Positions 1 through 8,766 of a stretch of 64,000 nucleotides of DNA are shown here, piece by piece. This DNA is from Geobacter sp. GTDB taxonomy: Bacteria > Desulfobacterota > Desulfuromonadia > Geobacterales > Pseudopelobacteraceae. The stretch is from positions 62,001 to 126,000 of the forward strand of contig PJFB01000014.1 of assembly GCA_003574895.1 (NCBI GenBank), read 5' to 3'. The notes under the pieces are model-generated. The model did not search any database. It saw nothing but the letters and a program-made list of their open reading frames with translations, and was not told where the DNA came from. The translations under genes and the position numbers were made by a program. Position 1 is the stretch's first letter. Each line of letters starts with the position of its first letter.

Positions 1-1
1 C

Positions 2-814
2 GAAATCTTCTGTATCGCCATAGGAGCCGGGATCATCGGCTCGATCCTGGGGCTTGGCGGCGGCATCATCATTGTGCCGACCCTGACGCTTCTCTTCGGC
101 ATGCCGATGCGTACGGCCGTGGCAGCATCCACCATCTCCATCATTGCCACCTCCACCGGAGCTGCCGTGGCCTTTTTGCATGACCGCCTGACCAACACCA
201 GGGTTGCCATGTGGCTGGAGATGGGAACCTCCACCGGGGCCCTGACCGGGGCCATACTCGCAGGTTACCTCAACCAGCGCTTCCTGTTCATTCTCTTTGG
301 AGTGCTTCTTGCCTATTCGGGCTACAACATGTTCAAGACCCGCAAGGCAGAACTGCCGGGCGAAGTCGTGCCCGACCGCGTGTCGCGGAGACTGGATCTG
401 GGCGGCTCCTACTACGACCGGTTGCTGGGCAAACGGATCGATTACCAGGTAACCGGAACCCTTCCCGGATTGGTGATCATGTACTTTTCCGGGGCCGCGG
501 CCGGTCTCCTCGGCATCGGCGCCGGGATCTTCAAGGTGTCGGCCATGGACCAGGTCATGCACATGCCGTTCAAGGCCTCCACCGCAACCTCCAACTTCAT
601 GATCGGCGTGACAGCGGCATCCGGCGCCGTGGTCTATTTCGCCAGAGGCGACGTCAAGCCGCTGGTGGCAGGCCCGGTGGTGCTTGGGGTGCTGCTGGGA
701 GCAGTTGTGGGCGCCAGGCTGATGGTCAGGATGAAAACTACCACCATCCGTAAGTTCTTCATCCCGCTGATCATATATACGGCCATCGAGATGATCTACA
801 GGGGAATACGATGA
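2..814 (+). CDS. TauE/SafE-family anion exporter (5' partial)
   Basis: Multi-spanning inner-membrane permease of the TauE/SafE (DUF81) family, which moves sulfite, sulfonates or other organic anions. The reading frame is open to the left window edge, so the N-terminus is missing. A GTG at 74 could be read as a start, but it lies inside the first conserved helix, and the codons before it already encode the family motif GLGGGIIIVP. The second half-repeat shows LLGIGAGIFKVSAMDQ, as expected for the internally duplicated fold. The stop overlaps the ATG of the DUF1634 gene (ATGATGA), indicating translational coupling. The substrate cannot be deduced. Confidence 0.85.
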   Translation, partial: EIFCIAIGAGIIGSILGLGGGIIIVPTLTLLFGMPMRTAVAASTISIIATSTGAAVAFLHDRLTNTRVAMWLEMGTSTGALTGAILAGYLNQRFLFILFGVLLAYSGYNMFKTRKAELPGEVVPDRVSRRLDLGGSYYDRLLGKRIDYQVTGTLPGLVIMYFSGAAAGLLGIGAGIFKVSAMDQVMHMPFKASTATSNFMIGVTAASGAVVYFARGDVKPLVAGPVVLGVLLGAVVGARLMVRMKTTTIRKFFIPLIIYTAIEMIYRGIR

Positions 815-1137
815 TGACGGAAGAAACTCACCGGGAAGCACCATCGAAACACGAACCGATAGAAATGATACTGGCCCGCCTGCTGTTCGTCGGTTCCGTC
901 ATCGCCGCCATACTGCTGGCGGTGGGTATCGGGGCGATGCTGCTGGGACACGGGGATGTCGCCTCGCGGCTGGTTACTATCGGCCTGGTGGCGCTTATGG
1001 CAACGCCCATCATGCGGGTGCTGACAGCTGGGCTGATCTTCGTGCGCGAAAAGGATTGGCTCTTTGCCCTGTTCTGCCTGGTGGTGTTGTGCGCCCTGGC
1101 CGTCGGCATCCTGCTGGGACATGCCCATGTCGAATAG
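811..1137 (+). CDS. DUF1634 membrane protein
   Basis: Small protein of 108 residues with three predicted membrane helices, at about 23-46, 55-75 and 85-105. The charged N-terminus is followed by an ILARLLFVGSVIAA helix and a central GLVALMATPIMRVLTAG segment typical of DUF1634. Members of this family are commonly encoded directly after a TauE/SafE permease, as here, where the start overlaps the previous stop by 4 bases. The two probably form one transport unit. No biochemical role is established for the family, so the partnership is inferred from position. Confidence 0.8.
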   Translation: MMTEETHREAPSKHEPIEMILARLLFVGSVIAAILLAVGIGAMLLGHGDVASRLVTIGLVALMATPIMRVLTAGLIFVREKDWLFALFCLVVLCALAVGILLGHAHVE

Positions 1138-1221
1138 GCCGCACCGTACGTAGAAGCACCGGAAGAATATCAGGGAGAACGTTCTGGTGAGGGTTGTATT
1201 AACAACGAAAGGTACTGAAAG

Positions 1222-1800
1222 ATGGCAATTACCGTGACCCGCTGTGCCTGGGCCGGCAGCGACCCGCTCTACCAGGACTACCATGACCGGGAGTGGGGCG
1301 TGCCGGTGCATGACGACCGGCTGCTGTTCGAGTTCCTGATTTTGGAAGGAGCCCAGGCCGGGCTTTCCTGGATCACCATCCTGCGCAAGCGCGCGGCCTA
1401 CCGGGCCGCCTTTGCCGGGTTCGATCCCGAAACAGTCGCTGCCTTCGATGATGCCAAGGTTGCAGAATTGCTGCAAAACCCCGGCATCGTCCGCAACCGC
1501 CTCAAGGTAGCTTCGGCAATTACCAATGCCAGGGCCTTTCTGGCGGTTCAGGAGGAGTTCGGCTCCTTCGACGCCTATCTGTGGCGTTTCGTGGACAACC
1601 GACCGCTCCTGAACGCCTGGAAGACCATACGGGAGATCCCGGCCAGCACGCCGCTGTCGGACGCCCTGAGCCGCGACCTGAAACAGCGCGGTTTCCGCTT
1701 CGTGGGCAGCACCATCTGTTACGCCCACATGCAGGCCGTGGGCATGGTCAACGACCATACCGTGGATTGCTTCCGCTGGCGGGAGTTGGGTGGAGTGTGA
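1222..1800 (+). CDS. tag: DNA-3-methyladenine glycosylase I
   Basis: Base-excision repair glycosylase that removes 3-methyladenine from alkylated DNA. At 192 residues it matches the usual Tag length. The opening RCAWAGSDPLYQDYHDREWG and the closing NDHTVDCFRW contain the cysteine and histidine positions that bind zinc in Tag. The central LSWITILRKRAAYRAAFAGF stretch is also characteristic. A clear rho-independent terminator follows at 1828, so the gene is probably the end of its transcript. Confidence 0.95.
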   Translation: MAITVTRCAWAGSDPLYQDYHDREWGVPVHDDRLLFEFLILEGAQAGLSWITILRKRAAYRAAFAGFDPETVAAFDDAKVAELLQNPGIVRNRLKVASAITNARAFLAVQEEFGSFDAYLWRFVDNRPLLNAWKTIREIPASTPLSDALSRDLKQRGFRFVGSTICYAHMQAVGMVNDHTVDCFRWRELGGV

Positions 1801-1827
1801 CTGGGGCGGGATAATCGAAGTGTCTCG

Positions 1828-1855
1828 GGGATGCTGTTCCGGCATCCCTTTTTTT
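1828..1855 (+). terminator. Rho-independent terminator after tag
   Basis: A perfect 7-bp stem (GGGATGC with GCATCCC) and a 7-base loop are followed at once by seven T residues. It lies 27 bases after the tag stop and ahead of the sigma-factor promoter. Confidence 0.9.
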
Positions 1856-1883
1856 CGTCAAATGCTACAATTGTATTTTTTCG

Positions 1884-1910
1884 GGAACCTTTGCCAAGGT
1901 CCGGCGTATA
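1884..1910 (+). promoter_or_regulatory. ECF-type promoter upstream of the sigma factor
   Basis: GGAACCTT at 1884-1891 and CGTATA at 1905-1910, with 15 bases between GGAACC and CGTA, resemble promoters used by ECF sigma factors (GGAAC at -35 and a CGT-type -10). It sits 28 bases before the ECF sigma gene, the usual arrangement for self-activation. That the factor recognises its own promoter is inferred from the motif. Confidence 0.6.
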
Positions 1911-1937
1911 AATTATACAAACAATCGCGGAGAGCGG

Positions 1938-2504
1938 ATGGACGACCAGATCATCATCAAGCAAGTGCTGAGCGGCGACATCGATGCCTATGCCCAGCTC
2001 GTCCATAAGCACCATCGCAACCTGCTGGCGTTCATCTACCGCCTCGTCAAGGATGCCGACCTGGCGGAAGATATCGGCCAGGAGGTTTTCCTGAATGTCT
2101 ACAAGGAACTGCCGCGCTTTGATCCCGGGCGCGGCACCCCTTTTGCGGCGTGGCTTTATATCGTGGCCCGTAACCAGTGCATCAGCGAATTGCGCAAGAT
2201 GGGCCGGACCGAGTTCGTTTCCGCGGACCATCTTCAGCGGATTGCAGACAAGGGCGAAACCGTTGAGTCAGCCCTGATCAGGCAGGAAGAACTGGAGGCG
2301 TTGCGGGCCACACTGCAGGAACTTCCCGAACCGTTTCGCTCCACCATCCTCATGAGCCTGCAGGGGGCCACACTGGAAGAGATCGCCAACAAATGCGGCG
2401 TGCCGCAAGCCACGGTAAAGACCAGGCTGTTTCGCGCCAGGGAAAAGCTCACGCTCTTACTAAAAGGGCATTTCGGAGGAGCCGGCCATGAACGCAAAAT
2501 ATGA
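1938..2504 (+). CDS. RNA polymerase ECF sigma factor
   Basis: Alternative sigma factor of 188 residues. Region 2 spans about 8-82 and includes DLAEDIGQEVFLNVYKELPRF and FAAWLYIVARNQCISELRK for core binding and -10 recognition. Region 4 spans about 125-175 and includes LPEPFRSTILMSLQGATLEE and GVPQATVKTRLFRAREKL, the helix-turn-helix for the -35 element. No full-length anti-sigma factor follows; instead a 59-residue gene starts inside its 3' end. The GGAACC/CGTA promoter upstream suggests autoregulation. The inducing signal is unknown. Confidence 0.92.
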   Translation: MDDQIIIKQVLSGDIDAYAQLVHKHHRNLLAFIYRLVKDADLAEDIGQEVFLNVYKELPRFDPGRGTPFAAWLYIVARNQCISELRKMGRTEFVSADHLQRIADKGETVESALIRQEELEALRATLQELPEPFRSTILMSLQGATLEEIANKCGVPQATVKTRLFRAREKLTLLLKGHFGGAGHERKI

Positions 2505-2667
2505 ACCCTCACCGGATTTCGTTGCCAAGGTCATGCAGCGGGTCCATGCCTTCGAGTCCGCAAGGGCCTCTGCCATCGAACGCCTGATCTGGTCCAGGCC
2601 GATACGCTACGCGCTGGCCGGAGGCGGAACTGTCCTAGGAATACTTAAAGCAGCACCGGTTTTTTGA
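2488..2667 (+). CDS. 59-residue protein coupled to the ECF sigma factor
   Basis: A short frame of 59 residues overlaps the sigma-factor end by 17 bases. Its start follows a strong ribosome binding site (TTTCGGAGGAGCCGGCCATG). It begins MNAKYEPSPDFVAKVMQRVH, has an amphipathic middle (FESARASAIERLIWS) and ends with one short hydrophobic segment (YALAGGGTVLGILKAAPVF), so it may be a single-span membrane protein. Position and topology are like those of a minimal anti-sigma factor, but no zinc-binding HxxxCxxC motif is present. Function is unknown. Confidence 0.6.
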   Translation: MNAKYEPSPDFVAKVMQRVHAFESARASAIERLIWSRPIRYALAGGGTVLGILKAAPVF

Positions 2668-2712
2668 TTACCCGCTACTGAACCAATCAACCACAGAAAG
2701 GATTAAAACAGC

Positions 2713-3360
2713 ATGTCCCACACCACCGCAACCGCAGCGGAGCATCAGGCCATCACCAAGGGAAAATCAAAGATTCGCGAATATGCCGAATCCATTATCT
2801 GGGCACTCGTTCTTGCCTTCATCATCAGGTCCTGCGTGATTCAGGCCTTCAAGATCCCCTCGGGCTCCATGGAGGATACCCTGGCCATCGGCGACCATCT
2901 TTTCGTGAACAAGTTCATCTACGGCATCAAGCTCCCCTTTACCGACAAGAGGATATTGAAGATCCGCGACCCGCGAAGGGGCGATGTGATGGTGTTTGAA
3001 TACCCGGTGGACCGTTCCAAGGATTTCATCAAACGGGTGATCGGCGTACCCGGCGACGTGATCCAGGTGCAAAACAAGGTGGTCTACGTGAACGGCACAC
3101 CCTACAAAAACCCCCACGAGGTGCATAAGGAAACCGACCTGCTGTCCCGCCAACAGAGTCCGCGTGACAATTTCGGACCGGTCCGGGTGCCGGCCAACTC
3201 CTATTTCATGATGGGGGACAACCGGGACCGCTCCTATGACAGCCGCTTCTGGGGCTTTGTCAAGGAGAGCGACATCGTCGGCGAGGCGTTCATCAAGTAC
3301 TGGTCGTGGGATCAGGATTCATGGCGGGTACGGTGGGGAAGTATCGGGCAATTGATCTAG
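2713..3360 (+). CDS. lepB: Signal peptidase I
   Basis: Membrane-anchored serine protease of 215 residues that removes signal peptides from exported proteins. One N-terminal membrane helix (about 27-45) is followed by the catalytic serine in PSGSME (Ser52) and the general-base lysine in FIKRVIGVPGD (Lys107). The late conserved box MMGDNRDRSYDSRFWG is also present. Length and motif order are normal. The start follows AAAGGATTAAAACAGC. The preceding spacer shows no clear terminator, so it could be co-transcribed with the sigma-factor genes. Confidence 0.96.
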   Translation: MSHTTATAAEHQAITKGKSKIREYAESIIWALVLAFIIRSCVIQAFKIPSGSMEDTLAIGDHLFVNKFIYGIKLPFTDKRILKIRDPRRGDVMVFEYPVDRSKDFIKRVIGVPGDVIQVQNKVVYVNGTPYKNPHEVHKETDLLSRQQSPRDNFGPVRVPANSYFMMGDNRDRSYDSRFWGFVKESDIVGEAFIKYWSWDQDSWRVRWGSIGQLI

Positions 3361-3413
3361 CAGGGATAATGACATGGTCCAGCGGCTGCGGGTCATCATC
3401 CCGAGGCTCCTGT

Positions 3414-3767
3414 TCACGCTTTCCGCTGGCCGCTGACCCTGTTGTACGTGGTCAGGAAATAATTCAGGTTAACGATCCGCTGTTCGATATCCTGTTTCCA
3501 ATACTCCAACCTGCTCCAACCAATGTCGGTCAGGCGATAAATCTTGCGGGCCGGGCCGGCATTGGTGGTGTCCCACTCCGACTCCACCTCGCCATCCTTC
3601 TCCAACTGCTGCAGCGTCCGGTAAATCGCCCCCGTATCCGGCTTGTACAGCGGCATCTTGCACATCAGTTCGGTATGGACGGCGCCACCGTGGATGGGAC
3701 CTTCGGCCAGTGCCAGCAGGATGAAAGCGGACAGGTGACGATATTGCTGTTTCCGTTTCTGCGGCAT
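3414..3767 (-). CDS. PadR-family transcriptional regulator
   Basis: Winged-helix repressor of 117 residues. The family pattern is clear: AFILLALAEGPIHGGAVHTEL forms the first helices, then DTGAIYRTLQQLEKDGEVES gives the recognition helix and wing entry, and ARKIYRLTDIGWSRLEYW completes the wing. The ATG follows AGAAGGGGGTTTT, a good ribosome binding site. It lies downstream of two half-permease genes on the same strand, 68 bases after the second, and probably shares their operon. A perfect inverted repeat over the operon promoter (4892-4920) is the obvious candidate operator. Confidence 0.88.
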   Translation of the reverse strand: MPQKRKQQYRHLSAFILLALAEGPIHGGAVHTELMCKMPLYKPDTGAIYRTLQQLEKDGEVESEWDTTNAGPARKIYRLTDIGWSRLEYWKQDIEQRIVNLNYFLTTYNRVSGQRKA

Positions 3768-3835
3768 AAAACCCCCTTCTTCTCAACACAACAAGGTGGA
3801 ACGACAATAGCGTGCCAACGCCGCACGTCACGCCA

Positions 3836-4369
3836 TCACCCCTCGTTGGCCAGCACTGGTGCGTTACTTTCCGCCGCAACCGGAACCAGTCGTTCCATCA
3901 GATAGCCGACAACCAGAACGCCCGGAACCGTGAAGGCCAGCCGCAGCATGGCAAAGCGGATTCCGATGAAGCTGACCTCCATCAGGATCATCGGGATTTT
4001 GATGGTCGCCCAGGTTCCCAGAAATATGGCGATATTGGCCAGGCGGGCCCCTTTCTTCTGCAGAGATAGGGCAACCGGAAATGCCGCGTACAGCGGGCCG
4101 GCGGCTGCGGTTCCCAGCATGATGGCCAGGCCGGCCCCGCGCAGGCCCGAGTCGGCGCCCAGATGCGTCTCCACCAGATTGCGTGGTACCCAGACATCGA
4201 GCAGACCCATCAGGATCATTACCGGCGGTACGATCAACAGCACCTGGATCAGGAAGTCGGCCGAATTCCCGGCCGCCTGCCGGCCGATTTGGGGACTCCA
4301 GAGGGTCAGGGCCAGATCGGCCACCGCAACGACCAGGAAAAGCCTGTATTTTCTCAGCAGCGCCTTCAC
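3836..4369 (-). CDS. Permease, C-terminal half of a split transporter
   Basis: Membrane protein of 177 residues resembling half of the PF03773 permease family (ArsP/YraQ-like). The segment GTAAAGPLYAAFPVALSL followed by IFLGTWATIKIPMILMEVSF is the conserved half-domain signature. The start is taken as GTG at 4369, which overlaps the previous stop (GTGA). The frame stays open further upstream, but that part is an out-of-frame reading of the neighbouring gene. Together with the gene before it, this would make one full-length transporter. Substrate is unknown; related permeases handle arsenicals or other metal compounds. Confidence 0.72.
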   Translation of the reverse strand: MKALLRKYRLFLVVAVADLALTLWSPQIGRQAAGNSADFLIQVLLIVPPVMILMGLLDVWVPRNLVETHLGADSGLRGAGLAIMLGTAAAGPLYAAFPVALSLQKKGARLANIAIFLGTWATIKIPMILMEVSFIGIRFAMLRLAFTVPGVLVVGYLMERLVPVAAESNAPVLANEG

Positions 4370-4839
4370 AGAAACATCCCCATCAGTCCGCCAATCAGTA
4401 TTGCCAGCGTAAAGCTCAGGCATTGCCTGATGATGGTGAATCGCTTGCCGAAATAGGAGATCTCCATGGGCGCGGTGATGAGGCCGACCATGGTGAGCGT
4501 TGTGATGAAGGCGGCCAGCGCCGCGGGCGCCGCACCCAGCTTGAGCAGCGAACCGGCCAGGGGAAAGGCGATGGGTGCGGGCATGGTGACAATGGAACCG
4601 ATTATGGCGATCATGGCAAACCCGGCCAACCCGTGAAACTTGAAAATGTCCGACAGCAGGTTTGGAGGGATCAGTGCCAGCACCAGCCCGACCAGGGCCG
4701 TCATGCCCAGGAGGATGGGTACCAGGGCCATGAGCGAGCGATAGCCGATTCGCAAGGCATCCCTGGTCCGCGCCGGGTCCTTGCACCAGGAAACAAGCAG
4801 GGCTATCAATGTCAAAGCAGTCAACACAATGGACAGCAT
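4366..4839 (-). CDS. Permease, N-terminal half of a split transporter
   Basis: Membrane protein of 157 residues with about five helices and the motif TMPAPIAFPLAGSLLKLGAA, followed by FITTLTMVGLITAPMEISYF, resembling the other half of the PF03773 permease fold. The chosen ATG follows GGGAGGTCGTA, a strong ribosome binding site. Earlier in-frame starts at 4893 (GTG) and 4881 (ATG) fall in the operator region and lack such a site. The stop overlaps the next gene's GTG by one base set, so the halves should be made in equal amounts. Confidence 0.7.
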   Translation of the reverse strand: MLSIVLTALTLIALLVSWCKDPARTRDALRIGYRSLMALVPILLGMTALVGLVLALIPPNLLSDIFKFHGLAGFAMIAIIGSIVTMPAPIAFPLAGSLLKLGAAPAALAAFITTLTMVGLITAPMEISYFGKRFTIIRQCLSFTLAILIGGLMGMFL

Positions 4840-4891
4840 TACGACCTCCCGCAGCCGGTTATTGTGTCCACCGGCACACATACTATAAGTC

Positions 4892-4920
4892 ACACCATAC
4901 TGTTAATTACAGTATGGTGT
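4892..4920. promoter_or_regulatory. Perfect 12-bp inverted repeat, candidate PadR operator
   Basis: Arms ACACCATACTGT and ACAGTATGGTGT are separated by TAATT. The repeat overlaps the predicted -10 of the leftward permease operon and is not followed by a T-run, so it is not a terminator. Its place ahead of an operon that ends in a padR gene makes it a likely binding site for that regulator. Confidence 0.65.
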
Positions 4921-4937
4921 TTCCCGTCGGGAGTCAA
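4909..4937 (-). promoter_or_regulatory. Promoter of the permease-padR operon
   Basis: On the minus strand TTGACT (4932-4937) and TACTGT (4909-4914) are spaced by 17 bases. The -10 is a weak match, but it lies within the inverted repeat at 4892-4920, as expected for a repressible promoter. Confidence 0.45.
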
Positions 4938-4980
4938 TGGAAATTTCGCCCTGTTCTGAAAATGGTGTTTGCCTGAAGAA

Positions 4981-5010
4981 ATAAAAAGGGCCCCCTCTCG
5001 GGAGCCCTTT
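4981..5010 (-). terminator. Rho-independent terminator of hemG
   Basis: On the minus strand an 11-bp stem (AAAGGGCTCCC with GGGGGCCCTTT, one G-T pair) with loop GAGA is followed by TTTTAT. It begins directly after the hemG stop codon. Confidence 0.85.
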
Positions 5011-5016
5011 CCATGT

Positions 5017-6429
5017 TCAAGAAATCGTCTGGGCCAGCGCCAGGGCTTCGTCCGAGGCCCGCTGTGCCGCAGCCACGCAATCATTCAGCCCGATGCCGCG
5101 ATAGGAGTTGCCGGTCAGCAGCAGGCCGGGGTGAACCTTCAACCGCTCTCCAAGTGCCCCAAGGCGCTTGGCGTGTCCCGACACATACTGGGGGATGGCC
5201 TGCTCGTGGCGGAAAACCCGTACAAAGGATGGCGCCGCATCGATCCCCATGATTGCCTTCAGATCCCGCCTGACCCGGGCCGTCACCTCGTCATCGCTGA
5301 GCGCTATGTATTCCGGAAAACAGGCCCCGCCCATCATGCTGCGCAGGAGCACCCGTCCCTCCGGCGCCCGGTTCTCGAACATGCTCGAATCCCACAGGGT
5401 CCCGAGGATGCTGAGCCCCTCCTTCTTGGGAATCAGGTAGCCGAAACCATCCAGTGGATGTTTGATGCGTTCCCGCTCGTAGCCGAAACAGATCACCGTC
5501 ATGCTGGAGTAAGGGATCTGGCTCAAGACCTGGGTCATGGTGGGGTCGAGGCTGTCCAGCATCCCGGCGGTAGCAAAGGCGGGCGCGGCAACAATGACGA
5601 TATCCGCTTCGTGCTCATCCCCGCCCGCGCACAGAACACGATAGGGCACGCTCTTGCCCTTCTCCAGGGAGACCACCTGGCTGCCGGGCCTGACGATATT
5701 TCCCAGCGACGCGGCCAGGGCGTCGGTCAGGAACTGTATCCCCTCGCGGAACGAGGTCAGCACGCCGCCAGGCCCGGCAGCGCTGGAGACGACCTTTCCT
5801 TCCGCAATATCCTTTTTCTTCTTTTTGGCCAGCATGATCATGGCCTTGATCAGGCCACCGTATTCCCGTTCCAGTTCGGCGATGCGCGGAAAACAGGAAA
5901 CCAGCGACATGGTCTCTGGGTCGCCGGCAAAGATGCCCGAGACCATCGGCGCAATCAGTTTGTCCAGAGCCTCCTTGCCCAGCCGCCGACGGCCGAAATC
6001 GGCCAGGGTCTCGTCCACTCCCACGGGTGCCTTGGGCGCAAAGGGTTCCATGGCCAGCCGCAGCTTGCCGGGCCAGGAGATCAGCCGGCTTTGCAGGAAG
6101 GATGGCCCCCCCTCGGGCAGGCGGTGCAGCTCGCCATTTGAATAGATGAAGCGTTTGCGGGCATTGTCGTTGCTGCGGTGAAGATTGTCCCTGACGCCGA
6201 TGGCCGAGCAGAGTTCCAGGGTCTGGGGCTTGCTGTCCAGAAAACCGTTGGGCCCCCATTCGCAGGTATAACCCTCATCCTTGATGCTCCTGATCTTGCC
6301 GCCGAGCCGCTGATCCTTCTCCAAAAGCGCCAGATCGAGCTCGATGCCAGCCTGGCTGGCCTTGTCGCGCAGCAGCCAGGCCGTGGCAAGACCGGAAATG
6401 CCACCGCCGATGATGATAACTTTCTTCAT
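5017..6429 (-). CDS. hemG: Protoporphyrinogen/coproporphyrinogen oxidase (FAD type)
   Basis: Soluble or membrane-associated FAD enzyme of 470 residues that carries out the six-electron oxidation of the porphyrinogen intermediate late in haem synthesis. The dinucleotide-binding motif [16 protein letters not shown] opens the protein, and the C-terminal [20 protein letters not shown] is the usual closing FAD-binding stretch. The family is called HemY or HemG depending on the organism; this is the FAD flavoprotein type, not the small flavodoxin-like E. coli HemG. A terminator follows directly, and the gene appears monocistronic. Confidence 0.9.
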   Translation of the reverse strand: MKKVIIIGGGISGLATAWLLRDKASQAGIELDLALLEKDQRLGGKIRSIKDEGYTCEWGPNGFLDSKPQTLELCSAIGVRDNLHRSNDNARKRFIYSNGELHRLPEGGPSFLQSRLISWPGKLRLAMEPFAPKAPVGVDETLADFGRRRLGKEALDKLIAPMVSGIFAGDPETMSLVSCFPRIAELEREYGGLIKAMIMLAKKKKKDIAEGKVVSSAAGPGGVLTSFREGIQFLTDALAASLGNIVRPGSQVVSLEKGKSVPYRVLCAGGDEHEADIVIVAAPAFATAGMLDSLDPTMTQVLSQIPYSSMTVICFGYERERIKHPLDGFGYLIPKKEGLSILGTLWDSSMFENRAPEGRVLLRSMMGGACFPEYIALSDDEVTARVRRDLKAIMGIDAAPSFVRVFRHEQAIPQYVSGHAKRLGALGERLKVHPGLLLTGNSYRGIGLNDCVAAAQRASDEALALAQTIS

Positions 6430-6570
6430 GGAATACCTCTGTGGATTTGCATAATTACAAGATACTACGTCCGCGGACTGCCTCTGTCAAGGTATACGCC
6501 ATCAGCACTGTTGACACACCGGCAAAGCCAGCTTAAATTGTGGATAAAGAAAGAAAGGAAGGTAATTCCC

Positions 6571-7473
6571 ATGGCGGGCTCAGATTATTATAAAGCATTA
6601 GGGGTGGATAAAAAAGCTACCCCTGACGAGATCAAGAAGGCTTTCCGCAAACTGGCGGTAAAATACCATCCGGACCGCAATCCGGGCGACAAGTCTGCCG
6701 AAGACAAGTTCAAGGAGATCAACGAGGCCTATGCCGTGCTCTCCGATCCCAAGAAAAAGGAAGAGTACGACACCTTCGGCTCCAGCGGCTTTCATAAGCA
6801 GTACAGCCAGGAGGACATCTTCCGCAATTTCGACTTCGGCAATGTTTACAAGGATATGGGGGCTGGTACCACGGGCGGGGATGACATTTTTTCGCGCCTG
6901 TTCGGCGGGGCCTTTGCAAGGGGCGGCCGGGGCGGCTTCCGGCCGGGACCGCAAAAAGGCACCGACCTGGAGATGGAGACCGATGTCAGCTTCCGCGACG
7001 CCGCCCAGGGCGCCGAAAAGGTCGTGGCGTTCCGGCGTAACGGCAAGCGCGAGGAACTGAAGGTCAAAATCCCGGCCGGGGTTAATAACGGCAGCAAGAT
7101 CCGTATCACCGGCAAAGGCGGACAAGGAGAAAACGGCGGGCCACAGGGCGATCTGTACCTGATCATCCGCGTCCTGCCCGATCCGGTCTTTACCCGCGAC
7201 GGTGGCGATCTTTTCGTGGAACGGGCAATTCCCTTCAGCAGCGCATGCCTGGGAACCTCCCTGGATGTGCCGACCCTGGAGGGTGACAAGCGCATCAAGG
7301 TGCCGGCCGGCATTCAGTCAGGGACCAAGATCCGTCTCAAGGGGTGCGGCGTCAAGCCTTTGGGATCAAACACCAAGGGTGATCTCTACGTAAAGATTGG
7401 TGTTCGCGTGCCGGCGGACCTGAACGCCGAGCAGAAACGCCTGATTGAAGAGTTGGCGGGCAAGGGGCTGTAA
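6571..7473 (+). CDS. J-domain chaperone, class B (CbpA-like)
   Basis: DnaK co-chaperone of 300 residues. The J domain covers residues 1-70 with KYHPDRNPG carrying the essential HPD. A Gly/Phe-rich stretch follows ([13 protein letters not shown]), then two beta-sandwich substrate-binding domains (for example [10 protein letters not shown]-like and [12 protein letters not shown] segments). There are no CxxCxGxG repeats, so this is a class B protein like CbpA rather than DnaJ. The start is ATG at 6571 after AAAGGAAGGTAATTCCC; the frame is open further upstream, but that part opposes the hemG start and is not coding. Confidence 0.88.
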   Translation: MAGSDYYKALGVDKKATPDEIKKAFRKLAVKYHPDRNPGDKSAEDKFKEINEAYAVLSDPKKKEEYDTFGSSGFHKQYSQEDIFRNFDFGNVYKDMGAGTTGGDDIFSRLFGGAFARGGRGGFRPGPQKGTDLEMETDVSFRDAAQGAEKVVAFRRNGKREELKVKIPAGVNNGSKIRITGKGGQGENGGPQGDLYLIIRVLPDPVFTRDGGDLFVERAIPFSSACLGTSLDVPTLEGDKRIKVPAGIQSGTKIRLKGCGVKPLGSNTKGDLYVKIGVRVPADLNAEQKRLIEELAGKGL

Positions 7474-7494
7474 GCGACCCGACTTCCTGCGCCC

Positions 7495-8721
7495 TCAAAC
7501 CTCGTGCAGCCGCTCCCGCTTGAGCAGTTGGGGGAACAGGCGCATCCAGAGCAATACAACCACCAATGTCCCGACCCCGCCCAACAGGGCGGCCGGCACA
7601 ACGCCGAACCAAGCGGCGGTCAGCCCGGATTCAAACTCCCCCAACTCATTGGAAGTGCCGATAAAAACCGCGTTGACGGCGGTCACCCGGCCCCGCATCC
7701 CGTCCGGCGTATCCAACTGCACCAGGGACGAACGGATTACCACGCTGATCATGTCGGCCCAACCAAGGAGTATCAAGGCCAGGAAAGAAAGCATCAGCGA
7801 GCGGGACAACGCGAACACAACGGTCATGAGGCCGAACCAGGCCACCGAGGCGAACATGATCCGGCCGACGTGCCTGCGCAAGGGATTGCGCGCCAGATAG
7901 AGGGCTGCCCCCAGGGCGCCTATTGCCGGGCCGGCCCGCAAAAGACCCAGACCCTGGGGACCAACGGTAAGGATATCGCGGGCATAGATCGGCAGGAGTG
8001 CCGTGGCGCCGCCGAACAGGACCGCAAAGAGGTCCAGGGAGATGGCGCCCAGCACCACCGGACGGCTGCGGATGAAGGCGATCCCGGCAAAGAGGGTCCG
8101 CAACGTGGCCGGTTCGCGGGACACGGCAGCCCGTTGGACCTGGATCAGGGAGATGATGACGGCTGAACAGAGCAGGAGCAGGCAGCTGGTTGCGTACACC
8201 GCTGCCGGGCCGGCAATATAGAGAAAACCGCCCAGCATGGGGCCGATGATGGTGGCGGTCTGCCTGGCCGAAGAGGCGGTTGCCATGGCCTGGGGCAGCA
8301 CCTCCGGCTCCACCAGGGACGGCACCAGCGTCTGGATGGTCGAATATTCAAAGGCGCGCCCGATCCCCAGAACAAACACCAGCAGGAAGATGGTTTCCCG
8401 GTTCATCAGGTGCAACATGGTTGCGATTACCAGTCCGCACATGGTCGCGGCCTGGGCCAGTTGCGCCATGGAAACGATGCGCCGCCGATCGTGGCGGTCG
8501 GCAACATGACCCACATAAAGGGCCAGGAGCAATGACGGAATAAACTGGACCAGCCCAACCAACCCAAGATTCAGGGCGCTGTGCGTCAGGTCATAGACCT
8601 GCCAGCCAACGGCAACCGCCGCCATCTGGTAGGCAATGGTCGCCGCGACCCGTGCGCCCATGAATAACAGGAACGGTCGGCGCCTCAGCAGAGTGAATTT
8701 TGCGGCGGGATCGGTTGACAT
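7495..8721 (-). CDS. MFS exporter (EntS/MFS_3-like)
   Basis: Major facilitator protein of 408 residues with about 12 membrane helices. The loop YVGHVADRHDRRRIV between helices 2 and 3 is the MFS signature, and SLVEPEVLPQAMATASSARQ is typical of the enterobactin-exporter-like group. The gene is convergent with the J-domain gene (21 bases apart) and lies 45 bases downstream of ispF on the same strand. Substrate cannot be predicted; drug or siderophore export are family possibilities. Confidence 0.82.
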   Translation of the reverse strand: MSTDPAAKFTLLRRRPFLLFMGARVAATIAYQMAAVAVGWQVYDLTHSALNLGLVGLVQFIPSLLLALYVGHVADRHDRRRIVSMAQLAQAATMCGLVIATMLHLMNRETIFLLVFVLGIGRAFEYSTIQTLVPSLVEPEVLPQAMATASSARQTATIIGPMLGGFLYIAGPAAVYATSCLLLLCSAVIISLIQVQRAAVSREPATLRTLFAGIAFIRSRPVVLGAISLDLFAVLFGGATALLPIYARDILTVGPQGLGLLRAGPAIGALGAALYLARNPLRRHVGRIMFASVAWFGLMTVVFALSRSLMLSFLALILLGWADMISVVIRSSLVQLDTPDGMRGRVTAVNAVFIGTSNELGEFESGLTAAWFGVVPAALLGGVGTLVVVLLWMRLFPQLLKRERLHEV

Positions 8722-8766
8722 TGTTGCTTGCCGGGTGATTTGAAAGCAGGTTCCGGCCGAGACCTT

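Noticed and set aside
796-1845. Open frame of 349 codons on the minus strand opposite the DUF1634 and tag genes
   Set aside because: It crosses two well-supported genes and the tag terminator, and has no domain signature.
4366-4786. Upstream extension of the second half-permease to 4786
   Set aside because: The added residues are an out-of-frame reading of the first half-permease; the GTG at 4369 with stop-start overlap is the better start.
4892-4920. Inverted repeat read as a terminator
   Set aside because: There is no T-run on either side, and it overlaps a promoter-like element rather than a gene end.
6178-6570. N-terminal extension of the J-domain protein from 6178
   Set aside because: This part is antisense to the hemG start; the J domain begins at the ATG at 6571, which has its own ribosome binding site.
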